This document shows, in pieces, positions 25,708 through 34,685 of a stretch of DNA of 46,460 nucleotides (positions are counted from its first letter, which is position 1; the number at the start of each line of letters is the position of its first letter). Both the position numbers and the translations under genes were made by a program. Source of the stretch: Treponema sp. (GTDB lineage: Bacteria > Spirochaetota > Spirochaetia > Treponematales > Breznakiellaceae); assembly GCA_009784975.1 (NCBI GenBank), contig WQXG01000019.1, positions 1 to 46,460 of the forward strand. Reading direction: 5' to 3'. A model generated the notes under the pieces. The model searched no databases and was not told the DNA's origin. It saw only the letters and a program-made list of their open reading frames with translations.

Positions 25708-27048
25708 TTACTCCGTTAATTCCAATACGCTTTTTTCTTCCATCTTGAAATTATAATTTCTTATTATAGACGGAACTTCCAAATCTTCCCTATATTCACG
25801 CGGAGGCAAACATGACAGATATTCAGGTCTTTTTGTTTTTTCTACCATCATTACATATTCATTGTAATCAATAAATTCTGTATCCAGCGGTTTTTCCTCA
25901 GGCATCTCTTCAATTTTTGGCAGTTCTACCTCTTTAAAACCTGTTGCTATGACCGTTACCTGAAAACAATTATCAAAACTGCTGTCATAGCGAACGCCCG
26001 GAATAAGATGCACATCCTGATCGCATTTATCTTTTACTGTTTTAATAATGTTTTGAATTTCAACAAGAGTCATATCCATCGGACCTACAATATTAACAAG
26101 AATTCCCGTTGCTCCTTCTATACTGGTGTCTTCAAGAAGAGGATTATCTATGGCGTTATTTACGGCGTCAATTGCGCGGTTTTCTCCCGCACCAAGCCCA
26201 ATTCCCATTAAAGCATCGCCTTTTCCTTCCATGATCGCCTTAACATCCGCAAAATCAGTATTTTGATATCCGGTTTCCGTAATAATTTCGGAAATTCCCT
26301 GTACAGCCTGACACAGAATATCATCTGTAAGCAGATATGCCTTGCTGTAATGCGTTGTGCTGTCAATAATTTTGAATAAATTCTGATTCCTTATTACGAT
26401 TAATGCGTCTACCTCTGCGCGTAATTTTTCAATGCCTTCATCTGCAAGACTCATCTTGTAACGGCCTTCAAAATCAAAAGGCATAGTAACCACTCCAACT
26501 GTAAGAGCGCCAAGCTGTTTTGCTATTTTCGCGATAACATGAGCAGAGCCGGTACCTGTCCCTCCTCCCATGCCGGCTGTAACAAATACCATATTCGCGC
26601 CTTTAAGCACATCGGCAATTGCTTCGCTGTCTTCGATTGCAGCCTGTTCACCCCTTTGCGGTTTTCCGCCTGCTCCAAGCCCGCCTGTTACTCTTGCGCC
26701 GATTTGCACTTTAACATCTGCCCTGCTCCTGTTTAAGAGCTCCTGGATGTCCGTGTTAGCCGAAATAAATTCTATCCCGGATAACTTTGCATCGATCATG
26801 CGGTTAACAGCATTCATGCCGGCGCCGCCTGAAGAAATTACCTTAATTACAGCAGGTACAATTTCCCTGTAGTGCGCGGACTCCTTCTCGGCGCAGATAG
26901 CGTTCGGCGTTACCAGCTTCAACGGTGATTTTGATACTTCCTGCGTTTTAAATTGAAGTATCTGCGCCGCATTATGCGCTGCTTGCGGCGCTGCATTTTG
27001 TACCGCCATTTGCGGTGACTGTAGTTCACGTACTGCTAAAACATTCAT
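25708..27048 (-). CDS. ftsZ: Cell division protein FtsZ with N-terminal extension
   Basis: FtsZ is the tubulin-like GTPase that forms the division ring. Conserved parts are the tubulin signature GGGTGTG (161-167), the T7-loop NTDFAD (263-268) with the catalytic Asp pair, and a C-terminal peptide DLEVPSIIR (422-430) that should bind FtsA. The protein has an extra N-terminal stretch of about 62 residues rich in Ala and Gln. The first GTP loop reads ISSGGAGMNAVNRM where most FtsZ proteins have IGVGGxGxNAVNRM. About 16 residues follow the C-terminal peptide. A strong GGAGGGG supports the start at 27048, so the extension is probably real. Confidence 0.94.
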   Translation of the reverse strand: MNVLAVRELQSPQMAVQNAAPQAAHNAAQILQFKTQEVSKSPLKLVTPNAICAEKESAHYREIVPAVIKVISSGGAGMNAVNRMIDAKLSGIEFISANTDIQELLNRSRADVKVQIGARVTGGLGAGGKPQRGEQAAIEDSEAIADVLKGANMVFVTAGMGGGTGTGSAHVIAKIAKQLGALTVGVVTMPFDFEGRYKMSLADEGIEKLRAEVDALIVIRNQNLFKIIDSTTHYSKAYLLTDDILCQAVQGISEIITETGYQNTDFADVKAIMEGKGDALMGIGLGAGENRAIDAVNNAIDNPLLEDTSIEGATGILVNIVGPMDMTLVEIQNIIKTVKDKCDQDVHLIPGVRYDSSFDNCFQVTVIATGFKEVELPKIEEMPEEKPLDTEFIDYNEYVMMVEKTKRPEYLSCLPPREYREDLEVPSIIRNYNFKMEEKSVLELTE

Positions 27049-27085
27049 TTTTTCCCCTCCATTGTATTTATTTAAATGATTTTAA

Positions 27086-28351
27086 TCATGTAAATTCTTC
27101 TTTTAACCAAACCCTAAGCCTTTCTATAAGGTTCATTTTTTCACGATTACGCGAATCGGACGCGTACTCTTTTTGTTCTGCCCTTGATCTTTTTTCTCCT
27201 TCAAGAATAAGTCCTATTGCCGTAGCATATGAAGGAATACGGTATTCTTCCACAAGGCCTGATAAATTCGGCGTCTGCAAAGGACTTCCCAATCTTGCGG
27301 GTAATCTTAAAATATGGTTTGCAAGATCAACAACACCGGATAATTGGGAGCCGCCACCGGTTAATACTACGCCTCCGCCAAGAGAACGTGAAAGATTAAG
27401 CGTATCAAGATGCTGCTTTACCAGTTTAAATATTTCTTCCATTCTTGGTTTAATTATCGCAAGTATTTGAGAGCGCGGAATACTCATGGGAGGCCTTCCT
27501 CCGACACCCGGAACAATCACAGTTTCTTTAACATCCATCATTGATTCCCAGCAGCAGCCGGCATCAATTTTGATTTTTTCCGCATTTTCCAGCGAGATAT
27601 TTTTTAATATTGATATATCCTTTGTAACATGCGTACCGCCAGCGGGAATTGTATATGTGGAATACGGAGTGCCGTCTACATATACAAGAACATCTGTAGT
27701 TCCGCCTCCAATATCGAGCAGCACAGTTCCAAGCTCAATTTCTTCCGGAGTCAGGACAGCGCGCCCGCTTGCCAAAGTTTGCAGAATTAAATCATTTACT
27801 CTTAGCCCCGCGCGATTTACGCATTTAATTAAATTTTGCGCTCCTGTAACAGCGCATGTTATGATATGCACATCAGATTCAAGGCGTACCCCTATCATGT
27901 CCATTGGATTTCTAATTCCCTTTTGATCATCTACTTTAAAATTTTGCGGAATTACTTCCAGTATCTGCCTGTCTGTCGGTATCACAACTGCCTTGGCAGC
28001 TTCTATTACACGCTCAATATCTTCAGGGCCTATCTCCCTTTCATTTGAATTTTTCTTTTTCCCTGAAACACCAACAACACCGCGGGAGTTTAATCCATTT
28101 ATATGATTTCCTCCTATTCCTGTCCAGCAGTCTGTTACTTCCAAACCGCTCATCATTTCTGCATCTTCTATTGTTGCGGTTATTGCCCGAAGAGTAGCTT
28201 CGATATTTACCACAACACCCTGCCTTAAACCTGTTGACGGTCTTACTCCGCTGCCTATAATTTTTAATAGACCGTCCGGGTCCTGTTCACAGATAACGGC
28301 GCGTACATAAGTTGAGCCAATATCCAACGCAGTAATAATTCTGTTATTCAT
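27086..28351 (-). CDS. ftsA: Cell division protein FtsA
   Basis: FtsA is the actin-like protein that tethers FtsZ to the membrane. The 421 residues include the phosphate-binding strands ALDIGSTYVRAV (8-19) and VLLDIGGGTTDV, and the adenosine-site VLTGGGSQLSGV. The C-terminal amphipathic helix MNLIERLRVWLKEEF is the membrane anchor. TAGGAG precedes the ATG. The gene sits between ftsQ and ftsZ in the classic order. A 6-bp inverted repeat (ATGATT/AATCAT) surrounds its stop, too short to call a terminator. Confidence 0.95.
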   Translation of the reverse strand: MNNRIITALDIGSTYVRAVICEQDPDGLLKIIGSGVRPSTGLRQGVVVNIEATLRAITATIEDAEMMSGLEVTDCWTGIGGNHINGLNSRGVVGVSGKKKNSNEREIGPEDIERVIEAAKAVVIPTDRQILEVIPQNFKVDDQKGIRNPMDMIGVRLESDVHIITCAVTGAQNLIKCVNRAGLRVNDLILQTLASGRAVLTPEEIELGTVLLDIGGGTTDVLVYVDGTPYSTYTIPAGGTHVTKDISILKNISLENAEKIKIDAGCCWESMMDVKETVIVPGVGGRPPMSIPRSQILAIIKPRMEEIFKLVKQHLDTLNLSRSLGGGVVLTGGGSQLSGVVDLANHILRLPARLGSPLQTPNLSGLVEEYRIPSYATAIGLILEGEKRSRAEQKEYASDSRNREKMNLIERLRVWLKEEFT

Positions 28352-28359
28352 GATAACTC

Positions 28360-29178
28360 CTAATTAATGGTGTATGAACCCATACCCGATCTAAAATCTA
28401 TTTCTTTCGGTTTATTACCGGCTGCTTCAACAACATTTAACATTAGCAGCATATACCTAAGAACATCCTCTGTCAGGTTATTCTCTACCCTGACTCTTAC
28501 TGAACTATGAACAGGAAAAAGCACAAGCTCGTATCCGTCCCATGCTTTACGTTCAATGCGTATTTCTGAAATGGCAGACAATAACTCAGGCGAATCAGAT
28601 GCCATTTGACTTAAATTTGCTGTTAGCGAAACAAGCGCATCGGGCAGGCGCATATTCAGCCGGGGATTTTCTATTCCGGAAAGCACTATAAGCCCTGCTG
28701 TGCTCTGCGGCATTTTATCGTCGCCTGTTTTAAAAAATATGCCGTTTCTGTCAATAAAAACCGGAACCTGCCTTGTATCATCTTTGGAAAGAACAACCGC
28801 GACTGCTTCACGGGGAGTAAGAAAAATTGATAATTTATCTGGAAAGCGTTTCATTACAACAGCAGATTCTACAAGAATATGATTAGAAAGTATTTTCTGA
28901 ATTTCCTTTACATTCACAGAAATAAAAGATGAATTTTCATTAATGCCGGAAATGGAAAGTATAAAAGAGCGATTAAGCCCTTCTATCCCATGAACTTCAA
29001 TTACAGAGAACGGAATAAACGGAGTTATTCCCAAAAGCCAAACCAGCTGAGCTGCAAAAATAATCGCGGCAATAATCAAAAGCCTCTTAAGCCCTTTTTC
29101 TATTTTTTTAACAGATTTTTTTTCTGCAGTATTGATATTATCCGCCGTAAACGCATTCACGTTTGAATAATTACCCAT
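28360..29178 (-). CDS. ftsQ: Cell division protein FtsQ/DivIB
   Basis: FtsQ is a bitopic divisome scaffold. The 272-residue protein has a cytoplasmic N-terminus, one membrane helix (about 32-54, LLIIAAIIFAAQLVWLLGI) and a POTRA-type domain starting at FSVIEVHGIEGLNRSFI, followed by the beta domain (KRFPDKLSIFLTPREAVAVV). Sequence conservation is low in this family, so order between ftsW and ftsA helps. AGGAGGG lies upstream, inside the ftsW 3' end, and the coding regions overlap by eight bases. Confidence 0.88.
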   Translation of the reverse strand: MGNYSNVNAFTADNINTAEKKSVKKIEKGLKRLLIIAAIIFAAQLVWLLGITPFIPFSVIEVHGIEGLNRSFILSISGINENSSFISVNVKEIQKILSNHILVESAVVMKRFPDKLSIFLTPREAVAVVLSKDDTRQVPVFIDRNGIFFKTGDDKMPQSTAGLIVLSGIENPRLNMRLPDALVSLTANLSQMASDSPELLSAISEIRIERKAWDGYELVLFPVHSSVRVRVENNLTEDVLRYMLLMLNVVEAAGNKPKEIDFRSGMGSYTIN

Positions 29179-30310
29179 TTAATTCCCTCCTGTTTTTTCC
29201 GGCTACATTTGTAATAAGCCCTGCGCAGGCAAGAGTTGTTAAAAGAGACGAACCTCCCGCCGAGAAAAACGGAAGAGGTATCCCTGTTGCCGGCAATGCC
29301 CCGGAAACAACCGCGACATTAAGCAATGCCTGCGATACAATCATTGTTGTTAATCCGGCTGCAAGGAGCTTTTTAAAAACAGTATCGCTTGTCCATGCCG
29401 CTCTGTATCCCAGTATTGCAAAACATGTAAACAATACAAAAAACAATATAATGCCTAAAAATCCTGTCTCTTCCACGAAGGAGCTAAAAATGAAATCGGA
29501 GTGGATTTCCGGGATACTTGATATCTTGCGTGTTCCTTCTCCAATGCCCTTTCCCAAAAAACCGCTGGAAATAATCGCGTCCCGGCTTGCATTAACCTGG
29601 AAGCCCGCTCCGAGCGGGTCCCACTCAGGCCTTAGGAAACTCACCAGGCGCCTTACCCTGTGTTCTTTGGTAAATATTAAAAGCGCGGAAACGGGAATTA
29701 TCACCCCTATAGCCGCAAAGAAATACCTAAAGCGCATTCCCGCAAGGAAAAATATTATCATTGCATTTACAACAATAAATACTGCGGTAGAAAAATTATT
29801 CTGAAGATAAATAATTCCAAAGAAAAAACTTGTCGCAATGACAGGAGGCAGAATACCGGAATAAAAATTATCAAGATTATCGCGTTTTTTATCTAGCAGG
29901 TGAGCCAGATATAAAGGAAGCGCAACTTTAACAAGCTCTGAAGGCTGGTAAGTAAAAGATCCAATTTCTATCCAGCGGGAAGCGCCGTAACGTTCAATTC
30001 CAATGCCTGGAACAAAAGTAAACGCGCATAAAACAAATGCTACAATTACAAGCGGCAGGGAAAATTTACGTATTATATCAAGATTTACATTCGAAAGAAT
30101 AATAAAAAATACGATTCCAACAGCCGCAAAAACCAATTGCCTTATTATAAAATAATATCCGCCTGTAAAAAACCGCGAGGCAAATGAGTATGATGCTGAA
30201 TAAAGCGTAACAAGTCCTGTTCCCAACAATAAAATTACGCAGAAATAAATGAGATGAACATTTTTTTTGTTATGGGAAAGACTGGCTTTTTCTACATCAA
30301 AATAACTCAT
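29171..30310 (-). CDS. ftsW: Peptidoglycan polymerase FtsW (SEDS family)
   Basis: FtsW is the septal SEDS glycosyltransferase that polymerises lipid II. The 379-residue protein has about nine to ten membrane helices and the family signatures YGASRWIEIGSFTYQPSEL, GAGFQVNASRDAIISSG and PLPFFSAGGSSLL. The gene's own partner ftsI is absent from this cluster. AGGGAGA precedes the ATG at 30310. RodA has the same fold, but the ftsQ-ftsA-ftsZ context favours FtsW. Confidence 0.93.
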   Translation of the reverse strand: MSYFDVEKASLSHNKKNVHLIYFCVILLLGTGLVTLYSASYSFASRFFTGGYYFIIRQLVFAAVGIVFFIILSNVNLDIIRKFSLPLVIVAFVLCAFTFVPGIGIERYGASRWIEIGSFTYQPSELVKVALPLYLAHLLDKKRDNLDNFYSGILPPVIATSFFFGIIYLQNNFSTAVFIVVNAMIIFFLAGMRFRYFFAAIGVIIPVSALLIFTKEHRVRRLVSFLRPEWDPLGAGFQVNASRDAIISSGFLGKGIGEGTRKISSIPEIHSDFIFSSFVEETGFLGIILFFVLFTCFAILGYRAAWTSDTVFKKLLAAGLTTMIVSQALLNVAVVSGALPATGIPLPFFSAGGSSLLTTLACAGLITNVAGKNRRELNG

Positions 30311-30320
30311 TAATTTCTCC

Positions 30321-31400
30321 CTATTGAATCTTTAATGTTGAAAGGGCTATAATTGCAAAGAGCCCGCCCAATATCCAAAACCTTATAACTGTTTTAGGTT
30401 CTGCCCAGCCAATTAATTCATAATGATGATGAAGAGGCGCCATTTTAAATACGCGCTTCTTTCGCAATTTAAAGGATACAACCTGAATTATTACAGATGC
30501 GATCTCCAGAACAAAAACTCCTCCTATAACAAAAATTAATAATTCTTTTTTGGTAATAAGCGATATTACTCCGATAACTCCGCCAAGAGAAAGGCTGCCG
30601 ACATCGCCCATAAAAACTTCTGCAGGATGCGCGTTAAACCACAGAAAGCCGACACAAGCGCCTGCTGCCGCAAGACAAAAGACTGTCAGTTCTCCCGCCT
30701 CCGGAATATACGGTATTCCAAGATATGCAGAAAAATCTATTCGTCCTGTAATGTAAGTTAATATTGCAAGTGTAATAAAAACAATTATTAAAAGACCTGC
30801 CAGCAAACCATCCAAACCATCAGAAAAATTTACCGCGTTTGATTCTCCTACAATAAGCAATACTGCCAAAGGTATCCACAGCCAGCCTAAATCCAAAACA
30901 GGATCTTTAAAAAAAGGAATATAAAGCACTGTTGTTTCTTCATTACCTGTAAAATAAATAATTAAAACAATAATAATCGCAGCAAAAAACTGCCCTGCCA
31001 ATTTTGCCCATGCAGGAAGTCCTCCGGAGCTGTGAAGCTTAACTTTAAGAAAATCGTCAATAAAACCAATAGCGCCGAATGCCAAAAAAGCTCCCATCGT
31101 TATCCATATTGTTTTATTCCGCAAATCTCCCCAAAACAGCATTGCAATTACAACAGACATTATTATAAATATTCCGCCCATTGTAGGCGTTCCGGTTTTA
31201 ATCAGATGCGTCTGCGGTCCGTCCTGGCGGATATTCTGTCCAATTTTTAAAGTCCTTAAAAATTCAATAATTCTTCCGCCAAAGATAAAACAAATCAGCA
31301 GTGTAGTAAGAGCGGCAAAAGCGCTTCTGAATGTAAGATACGAAAAAACACGAAATGGAGTAAAATAATTGAATAATACATCAAAAAATTCAAGTACCAT
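30321..31400 (-). CDS. mraY: Phospho-MurNAc-pentapeptide transferase MraY
   Basis: MraY makes lipid I from UDP-MurNAc-pentapeptide and undecaprenyl phosphate. The 359-residue protein has about ten membrane helices and the catalytic motifs GFIDDFLK, NFSDGLDGLLAG and FMGDVGSLSLGG. The cytoplasmic loop RVFKMAPLHHHYELIGW carries the HHH motif. Its ATG overlaps the murF stop by one base (TAATG). Confidence 0.96.
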   Translation of the reverse strand: MVLEFFDVLFNYFTPFRVFSYLTFRSAFAALTTLLICFIFGGRIIEFLRTLKIGQNIRQDGPQTHLIKTGTPTMGGIFIIMSVVIAMLFWGDLRNKTIWITMGAFLAFGAIGFIDDFLKVKLHSSGGLPAWAKLAGQFFAAIIIVLIIYFTGNEETTVLYIPFFKDPVLDLGWLWIPLAVLLIVGESNAVNFSDGLDGLLAGLLIIVFITLAILTYITGRIDFSAYLGIPYIPEAGELTVFCLAAAGACVGFLWFNAHPAEVFMGDVGSLSLGGVIGVISLITKKELLIFVIGGVFVLEIASVIIQVVSFKLRKKRVFKMAPLHHHYELIGWAEPKTVIRFWILGGLFAIIALSTLKIQ

Positions 31401-32785
31401 TACACACCCCCCGTTAACATTGGAGTTAATCGTTCAAGCGCAAGACCGCGAGAACCTTTTAAAAGAACAAGATCTCCTTTTTGCACATAACTATTAAGTG
31501 CAGAGGAAAGATCATTAAAGTTATCTGTATAAAAAAACGCACTTTTAATACTGGCTGCAGCGGCTTCTATTTCTTTGCCAAAGAGAAATACTTTATCCGC
31601 ATTTGATTCTGATAAAAGAGAGCCAAGTTCCATGTGGGCTTGCTTTGATTTTTCGCCCAGTTCCAGCATGTCGGCAATTACATATATTTTTCTGCCCTGC
31701 CAGATGACAGAATCGCAGAATTCTATGCTTTTCGCAGTTGATTCAGGGTTTGCATTGTAACAATCACGGATAACGGTTGTACCCCTATCGCAATCCCTTA
31801 AAATTTCAAGCCTGCCAAAAAGAGGTTTAACAGATTCAAGACCCTGTTTTATGGCTTTATTGCTGACAGGAATTTCTCTTGCAATGGCAATTGCAGCCAT
31901 TGCATCATCCAGACAGTGTTTTCCGGGAAGGGCAAAGTTAATTTTTTCTCCCGCCCAGATAATTTCAGTACCGTCAAGACCAAGACTGCGTACACCTTCA
32001 AGCTCTTTAAAATTCTGCGAGCCGTAAAATTTTACATTGCCTGTTATACCGGAAGAAAGCTCTTTTGAATATTCATCATTTGCCGGAACCAGCGCAATAT
32101 CATTATGCGACAAATAATTATAAATACATTTTTTTTCGTTAAGTATTTTTTCTTTAGTGCCGAAATATTCGATATGGGCAGAACCTATGTTTGTTACCAG
32201 AGCGATGTTTGGTTTTAAAACATTCGCGATTTCAGAAATCTCGCCGCGGCGGTTCATGCCAAGTTCAAAAACTCCAACTTCGCAGGAGGAGCGGACTTCA
32301 AAAACAGAAAGAGGAAGCCCGGTCTCGGAATTAAGGTTGCCTTTATTCATAACAGTATTTTTTTCACAGGATATAATAGCGGCTGTTATTTCTTTTACGG
32401 TAGTTTTGCCGCTGGAACCTGTAATTCCAACTTTTATAATGTTATTAAATTTTTCAAGGTATAACCTTGCGCTATCCTGCAGGGCTTTCAGCGTATTTTC
32501 TACCGCAAGCAAAACTTTTTTTGCATCTTTTGCGATATTTACAAGATTAAAACTATCCAGTTTGGAAGCTTCAACCACAGCTCCAACAGCGCCTGCATTA
32601 AAAGCGTCAGATACAAAGCCATGCCCATCGCAAACATTGCCGGGAAGCGCAAAGAAGAGAGAGCCTTCCCTGACAGCGCGTGAATCAATTGCTACGGAAG
32701 AAAAACCATTTATACCGCAAAAGGAGAAACAGCGGCAGTTTAAAAGACGGGTCAATTCATCAAAGCCAAAAAGGTCAGTACTCAT
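31400..32785 (-). CDS. murF: UDP-MurNAc-tripeptide:D-Ala-D-Ala ligase MurF
   Basis: MurF adds D-Ala-D-Ala to the stem peptide in the cytoplasm. The 461-residue protein has the Mur ligase domains, with the ATP loop GITGSSGKTTVKE (near 118-130), GVFELGMNRRGEI, LVTNIGSAHIEYFG and DCYNANPES. The first domain opens with FDELTRLLN and SVAIDSRAVREGSLFFALPG, typical for MurF. It overlaps the ftsL-like gene by 11 bases and has a G-rich ribosome binding site. Confidence 0.95.
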   Translation of the reverse strand: MSTDLFGFDELTRLLNCRCFSFCGINGFSSVAIDSRAVREGSLFFALPGNVCDGHGFVSDAFNAGAVGAVVEASKLDSFNLVNIAKDAKKVLLAVENTLKALQDSARLYLEKFNNIIKVGITGSSGKTTVKEITAAIISCEKNTVMNKGNLNSETGLPLSVFEVRSSCEVGVFELGMNRRGEISEIANVLKPNIALVTNIGSAHIEYFGTKEKILNEKKCIYNYLSHNDIALVPANDEYSKELSSGITGNVKFYGSQNFKELEGVRSLGLDGTEIIWAGEKINFALPGKHCLDDAMAAIAIAREIPVSNKAIKQGLESVKPLFGRLEILRDCDRGTTVIRDCYNANPESTAKSIEFCDSVIWQGRKIYVIADMLELGEKSKQAHMELGSLLSESNADKVFLFGKEIEAAAASIKSAFFYTDNFNDLSSALNSYVQKGDLVLLKGSRGLALERLTPMLTGGV

Positions 32786-33068
32786 GCCCCTTCCCCCCCA
32801 TTACTCTGACCTGTAAATAATACTCAGGCTGTATTTTACGTAAATTAAGCTGGTTTTTTGCCAAAAAATCGATTCTTTGCGCAGAAGAATATTCCGCAAT
32901 ACCTGCAACCAGTTTTTTATTGCTTTCTATCCATTCTTTTTGCGTTTGTTCAAGACGCACCAGATCTTTGCTAAGGTTTTGGTACCTGTTTGACTGCCAA
33001 ACCAACAGACCAAGGAAAAGCGGTATAGTAAATACCATTAAATAGAGCAAAATATACTTTTTAATCAT
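32775..33068 (-). CDS. ftsL: FtsL-like divisome protein
   Basis: The 97-residue protein is a small bitopic protein. One membrane helix at about 5-24 is followed by a helical, coiled-coil-like part (SNRYQNLSKDLVRLEQTQKE) and a short C-terminal tail. FtsL proteins share this layout but little sequence, so the call rests on size, topology and position between rsmH and murF. It overlaps both neighbours. Confidence 0.7.
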   Translation of the reverse strand: MIKKYILLYLMVFTIPLFLGLLVWQSNRYQNLSKDLVRLEQTQKEWIESNKKLVAGIAEYSSAQRIDFLAKNQLNLRKIQPEYYLQVRVMGGKGHEY

Positions 33069-34020
33069 TACTATCCCCGTCTGATATTTTTTCTATAACA
33101 CGCAATCTGGCGCTTCTGGACGGAGGATTCTGCGCTAGCTCCTCTTTTGAAGGCGTTATGCCCTTTTTTGTCAGCACATTAGCTGAGCGCAATCCCCTAC
33201 AGTTACATATCGGCGCATTTTGCGGACAGATGCAATTTTTATTCAGCGCTTTAATAAAATTCTTTACGATTCTATCTTCCAGCGAATGAAACGAAATTAC
33301 CAAGAGCTTCCCTCCGTGCTCAAGTGACCTAAACGCCGCCTCAAGGAGAGCATGGAGCCCTGACAACTCCCCGTTCACCGCAATACGCAGAGCCTGAAAA
33401 GTTCTGGTTGCAGGATGTATAGGTCCGTGCCTGTAAGAAGCAGGTACGGCTCTTTGGACCAAATCGGCAAGAGCCGAAGTAGTCGTAATCGCGGAATTTT
33501 GCCTTTCGCAAGCGATAAAAGAAGCAATACGGCGGGAAAAACGTTCCCCGGAATTGTTATAAATTAAATCCGCAAGTTCTTTTTCCGGTAAACGCGCGAC
33601 AAGATCTGCCGCGGTTAACCCGCTTTCCTTAGTGTCAAGGCGCATATCCAAAAACTCATTTTTTTCAAAACTAAAGCCTCTGGCGCTTAATTTATAATGA
33701 AAAAAACTAATCCCCAAATCAAAAAGAATGTAATCCGGGCGTTTTAATTCAGATGGATAGCCGGTAAAGAAATCATAAGACCATTCATTATAAAAATAAG
33801 TACGATCAGAAAATTGCTCCAGGCGTTTTTTGGCAATTTCTAGAATAACATTGTCAACATCTATGCAGACTACCTTTAATTTATGGAACCTGTAAAGAAA
33901 TGCAAAACTATGTCCGCCTTCTCCGGTATTTGCGTCGACAAAAAGAACATTATCCTTATCAGATACAAAACTGAGACATTCATTGAGCATTACAGGAGTA
34001 TGGGCATAATTCATAGTCAT
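33061..34020 (-). CDS. rsmH: 16S rRNA m4C1402 methyltransferase RsmH
   Basis: RsmH (MraW) methylates N4 of C1402 in 16S rRNA. The 319-residue protein has HTPVMLNE near the start, the SAM-binding DANTGEGGHS (28-37), LFDLGIS, FSFEKNEFLDMRLD, FQALRIAVNGEL and VISFHSLEDRIVKNF, all RsmH hallmarks. The ATG at 34020 overlaps the mraZ stop (ATGA). GGGAGAAA precedes it. Confidence 0.96.
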   Translation of the reverse strand: MTMNYAHTPVMLNECLSFVSDKDNVLFVDANTGEGGHSFAFLYRFHKLKVVCIDVDNVILEIAKKRLEQFSDRTYFYNEWSYDFFTGYPSELKRPDYILFDLGISFFHYKLSARGFSFEKNEFLDMRLDTKESGLTAADLVARLPEKELADLIYNNSGERFSRRIASFIACERQNSAITTTSALADLVQRAVPASYRHGPIHPATRTFQALRIAVNGELSGLHALLEAAFRSLEHGGKLLVISFHSLEDRIVKNFIKALNKNCICPQNAPICNCRGLRSANVLTKKGITPSKEELAQNPPSRSARLRVIEKISDGDSND

Positions 34021-34487
34021 ACTTTTCTCCCTTTTTCGTCCCTGACTCGCCTGCTAAGCGCTTCTGAAGCCTGCTTTGTTTCTGCCGCCCTGTTTGGATT
34101 ACTTTGATATTCCTGGAAAAGCCCCAAATCCCAAATTTCAATATGGTCAAGCATACCTACAACTTTACATTCCTTTGTAATCCCCGCGTATTCCCGAAGA
34201 TCTTCGGGAATAAGAATTCTCCCCGCTTTGTCAATTTTTATTTCATGTGAAGGGCTTATATATTCCCTAACCACCAATTGATCCTGTTCAGAAAAAAGCT
34301 CTGAATTTTTTGATACAGTTCCTTCTACTTTTTCATACCATGCGGCAGAACCAAAGAGCCACAAACTTTTACCGAGACCCTGGGAAATAAATAAATTATT
34401 ATCACCTAACTCTTCCCGTAATTGAACGGGTAAAGTTAAACGTGATCTTTCATCGAGTGACACATTAGTTCTGCCCCGTAATGCCAT
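34017..34487 (-). CDS. mraZ: Transcriptional regulator MraZ
   Basis: MraZ is a ring-forming SpoVT/AbrB-type DNA-binding protein that controls its own division operon. The 156-residue protein has two half repeats, with DERSRLTLP (12-20) and DKAGRILIP (86-94). The first half has SR where the family usually has GR. I placed the start at 34487 rather than the in-frame ATG at 34514, because family proteins begin near MALRG. The stretch between the two ATGs is occupied by the four TGGGN repeats that MraZ proteins bind. The upstream promoter gives a leader of about 50 bases. It heads the 25-gene minus-strand run. Confidence 0.93.
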   Translation of the reverse strand: MALRGRTNVSLDERSRLTLPVQLREELGDNNLFISQGLGKSLWLFGSAAWYEKVEGTVSKNSELFSEQDQLVVREYISPSHEIKIDKAGRILIPEDLREYAGITKECKVVGMLDHIEIWDLGLFQEYQSNPNRAAETKQASEALSRRVRDEKGRKV

Positions 34488-34488
34488 C

Positions 34489-34523
34489 TCCCACAATCCC
34501 CCATTTATCCCCATAATTTCCCA
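34489..34523 (-). promoter_or_regulatory. MraZ box: four TGGGN direct repeats
   Basis: On the minus strand TGGGA, TGGGG, TGGGG and TGGGA occur at 34523-34519, 34513-34509, 34503-34499 and 34493-34489. They are separated by exactly five bases each time. MraZ is known to bind TGGGN repeats with 5-bp spacers upstream of its own gene. The array lies between the predicted transcription start and the ATG at 34487, fitting repression by blocking the polymerase or the ribosome. Confidence 0.92.
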
Positions 34524-34543
34524 TCAACTATGGGATTTTAATC

Positions 34544-34571
34544 ATTCTAACATAAAAAAAAGGGATGTCAA
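34544..34571 (-). promoter_or_regulatory. Promoter of the mraZ division-flagellar run
   Basis: Minus-strand TTGACA at 34571-34566, a 16-bp spacer and TAGAAT at 34549-34544 form a near-consensus sigma70 promoter. Transcription should start near 34537, about 14 bases before the first MraZ repeat. Confidence 0.8.
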
Positions 34572-34650
34572 TAAAAATAAGTTTTTTTTTGTTAAATTTC
34601 ATGAAAAAATTGCTAATATTCCTATACATTCATGTAGTAGAATGGGATAA

Positions 34651-34679
34651 TTGCACCATTTTGACGCATAAGTTATGAT
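34651..34679 (+). promoter_or_regulatory. Possible promoter of the divergent gene pair
   Basis: TTGCAC at 34651-34656, a 17-bp spacer and TATGAT at 34674-34679. The -10 box is good and the -35 box moderate. The predicted start falls on the ATG at 34686, and no Shine-Dalgarno is present. Confidence 0.45.
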
Positions 34680-34685
34680 TTATGA

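Noticed and set aside
29163-29804. 213-codon open frame antisense to ftsW
   Set aside because: Low-quality composition with no domain. It mirrors the hydrophobic codons of ftsW and has no ribosome binding site or promoter that I can see.
34488-34514. mraZ start at 34514
   Set aside because: It would encode nine residues foreign to the family, and the DNA there is the TGGGN operator array.
34581-34590. T-run between mraZ and the divergent gene as part of a terminator
   Set aside because: No stem precedes it on the plus strand, and the region is an upstream promoter region for both genes.
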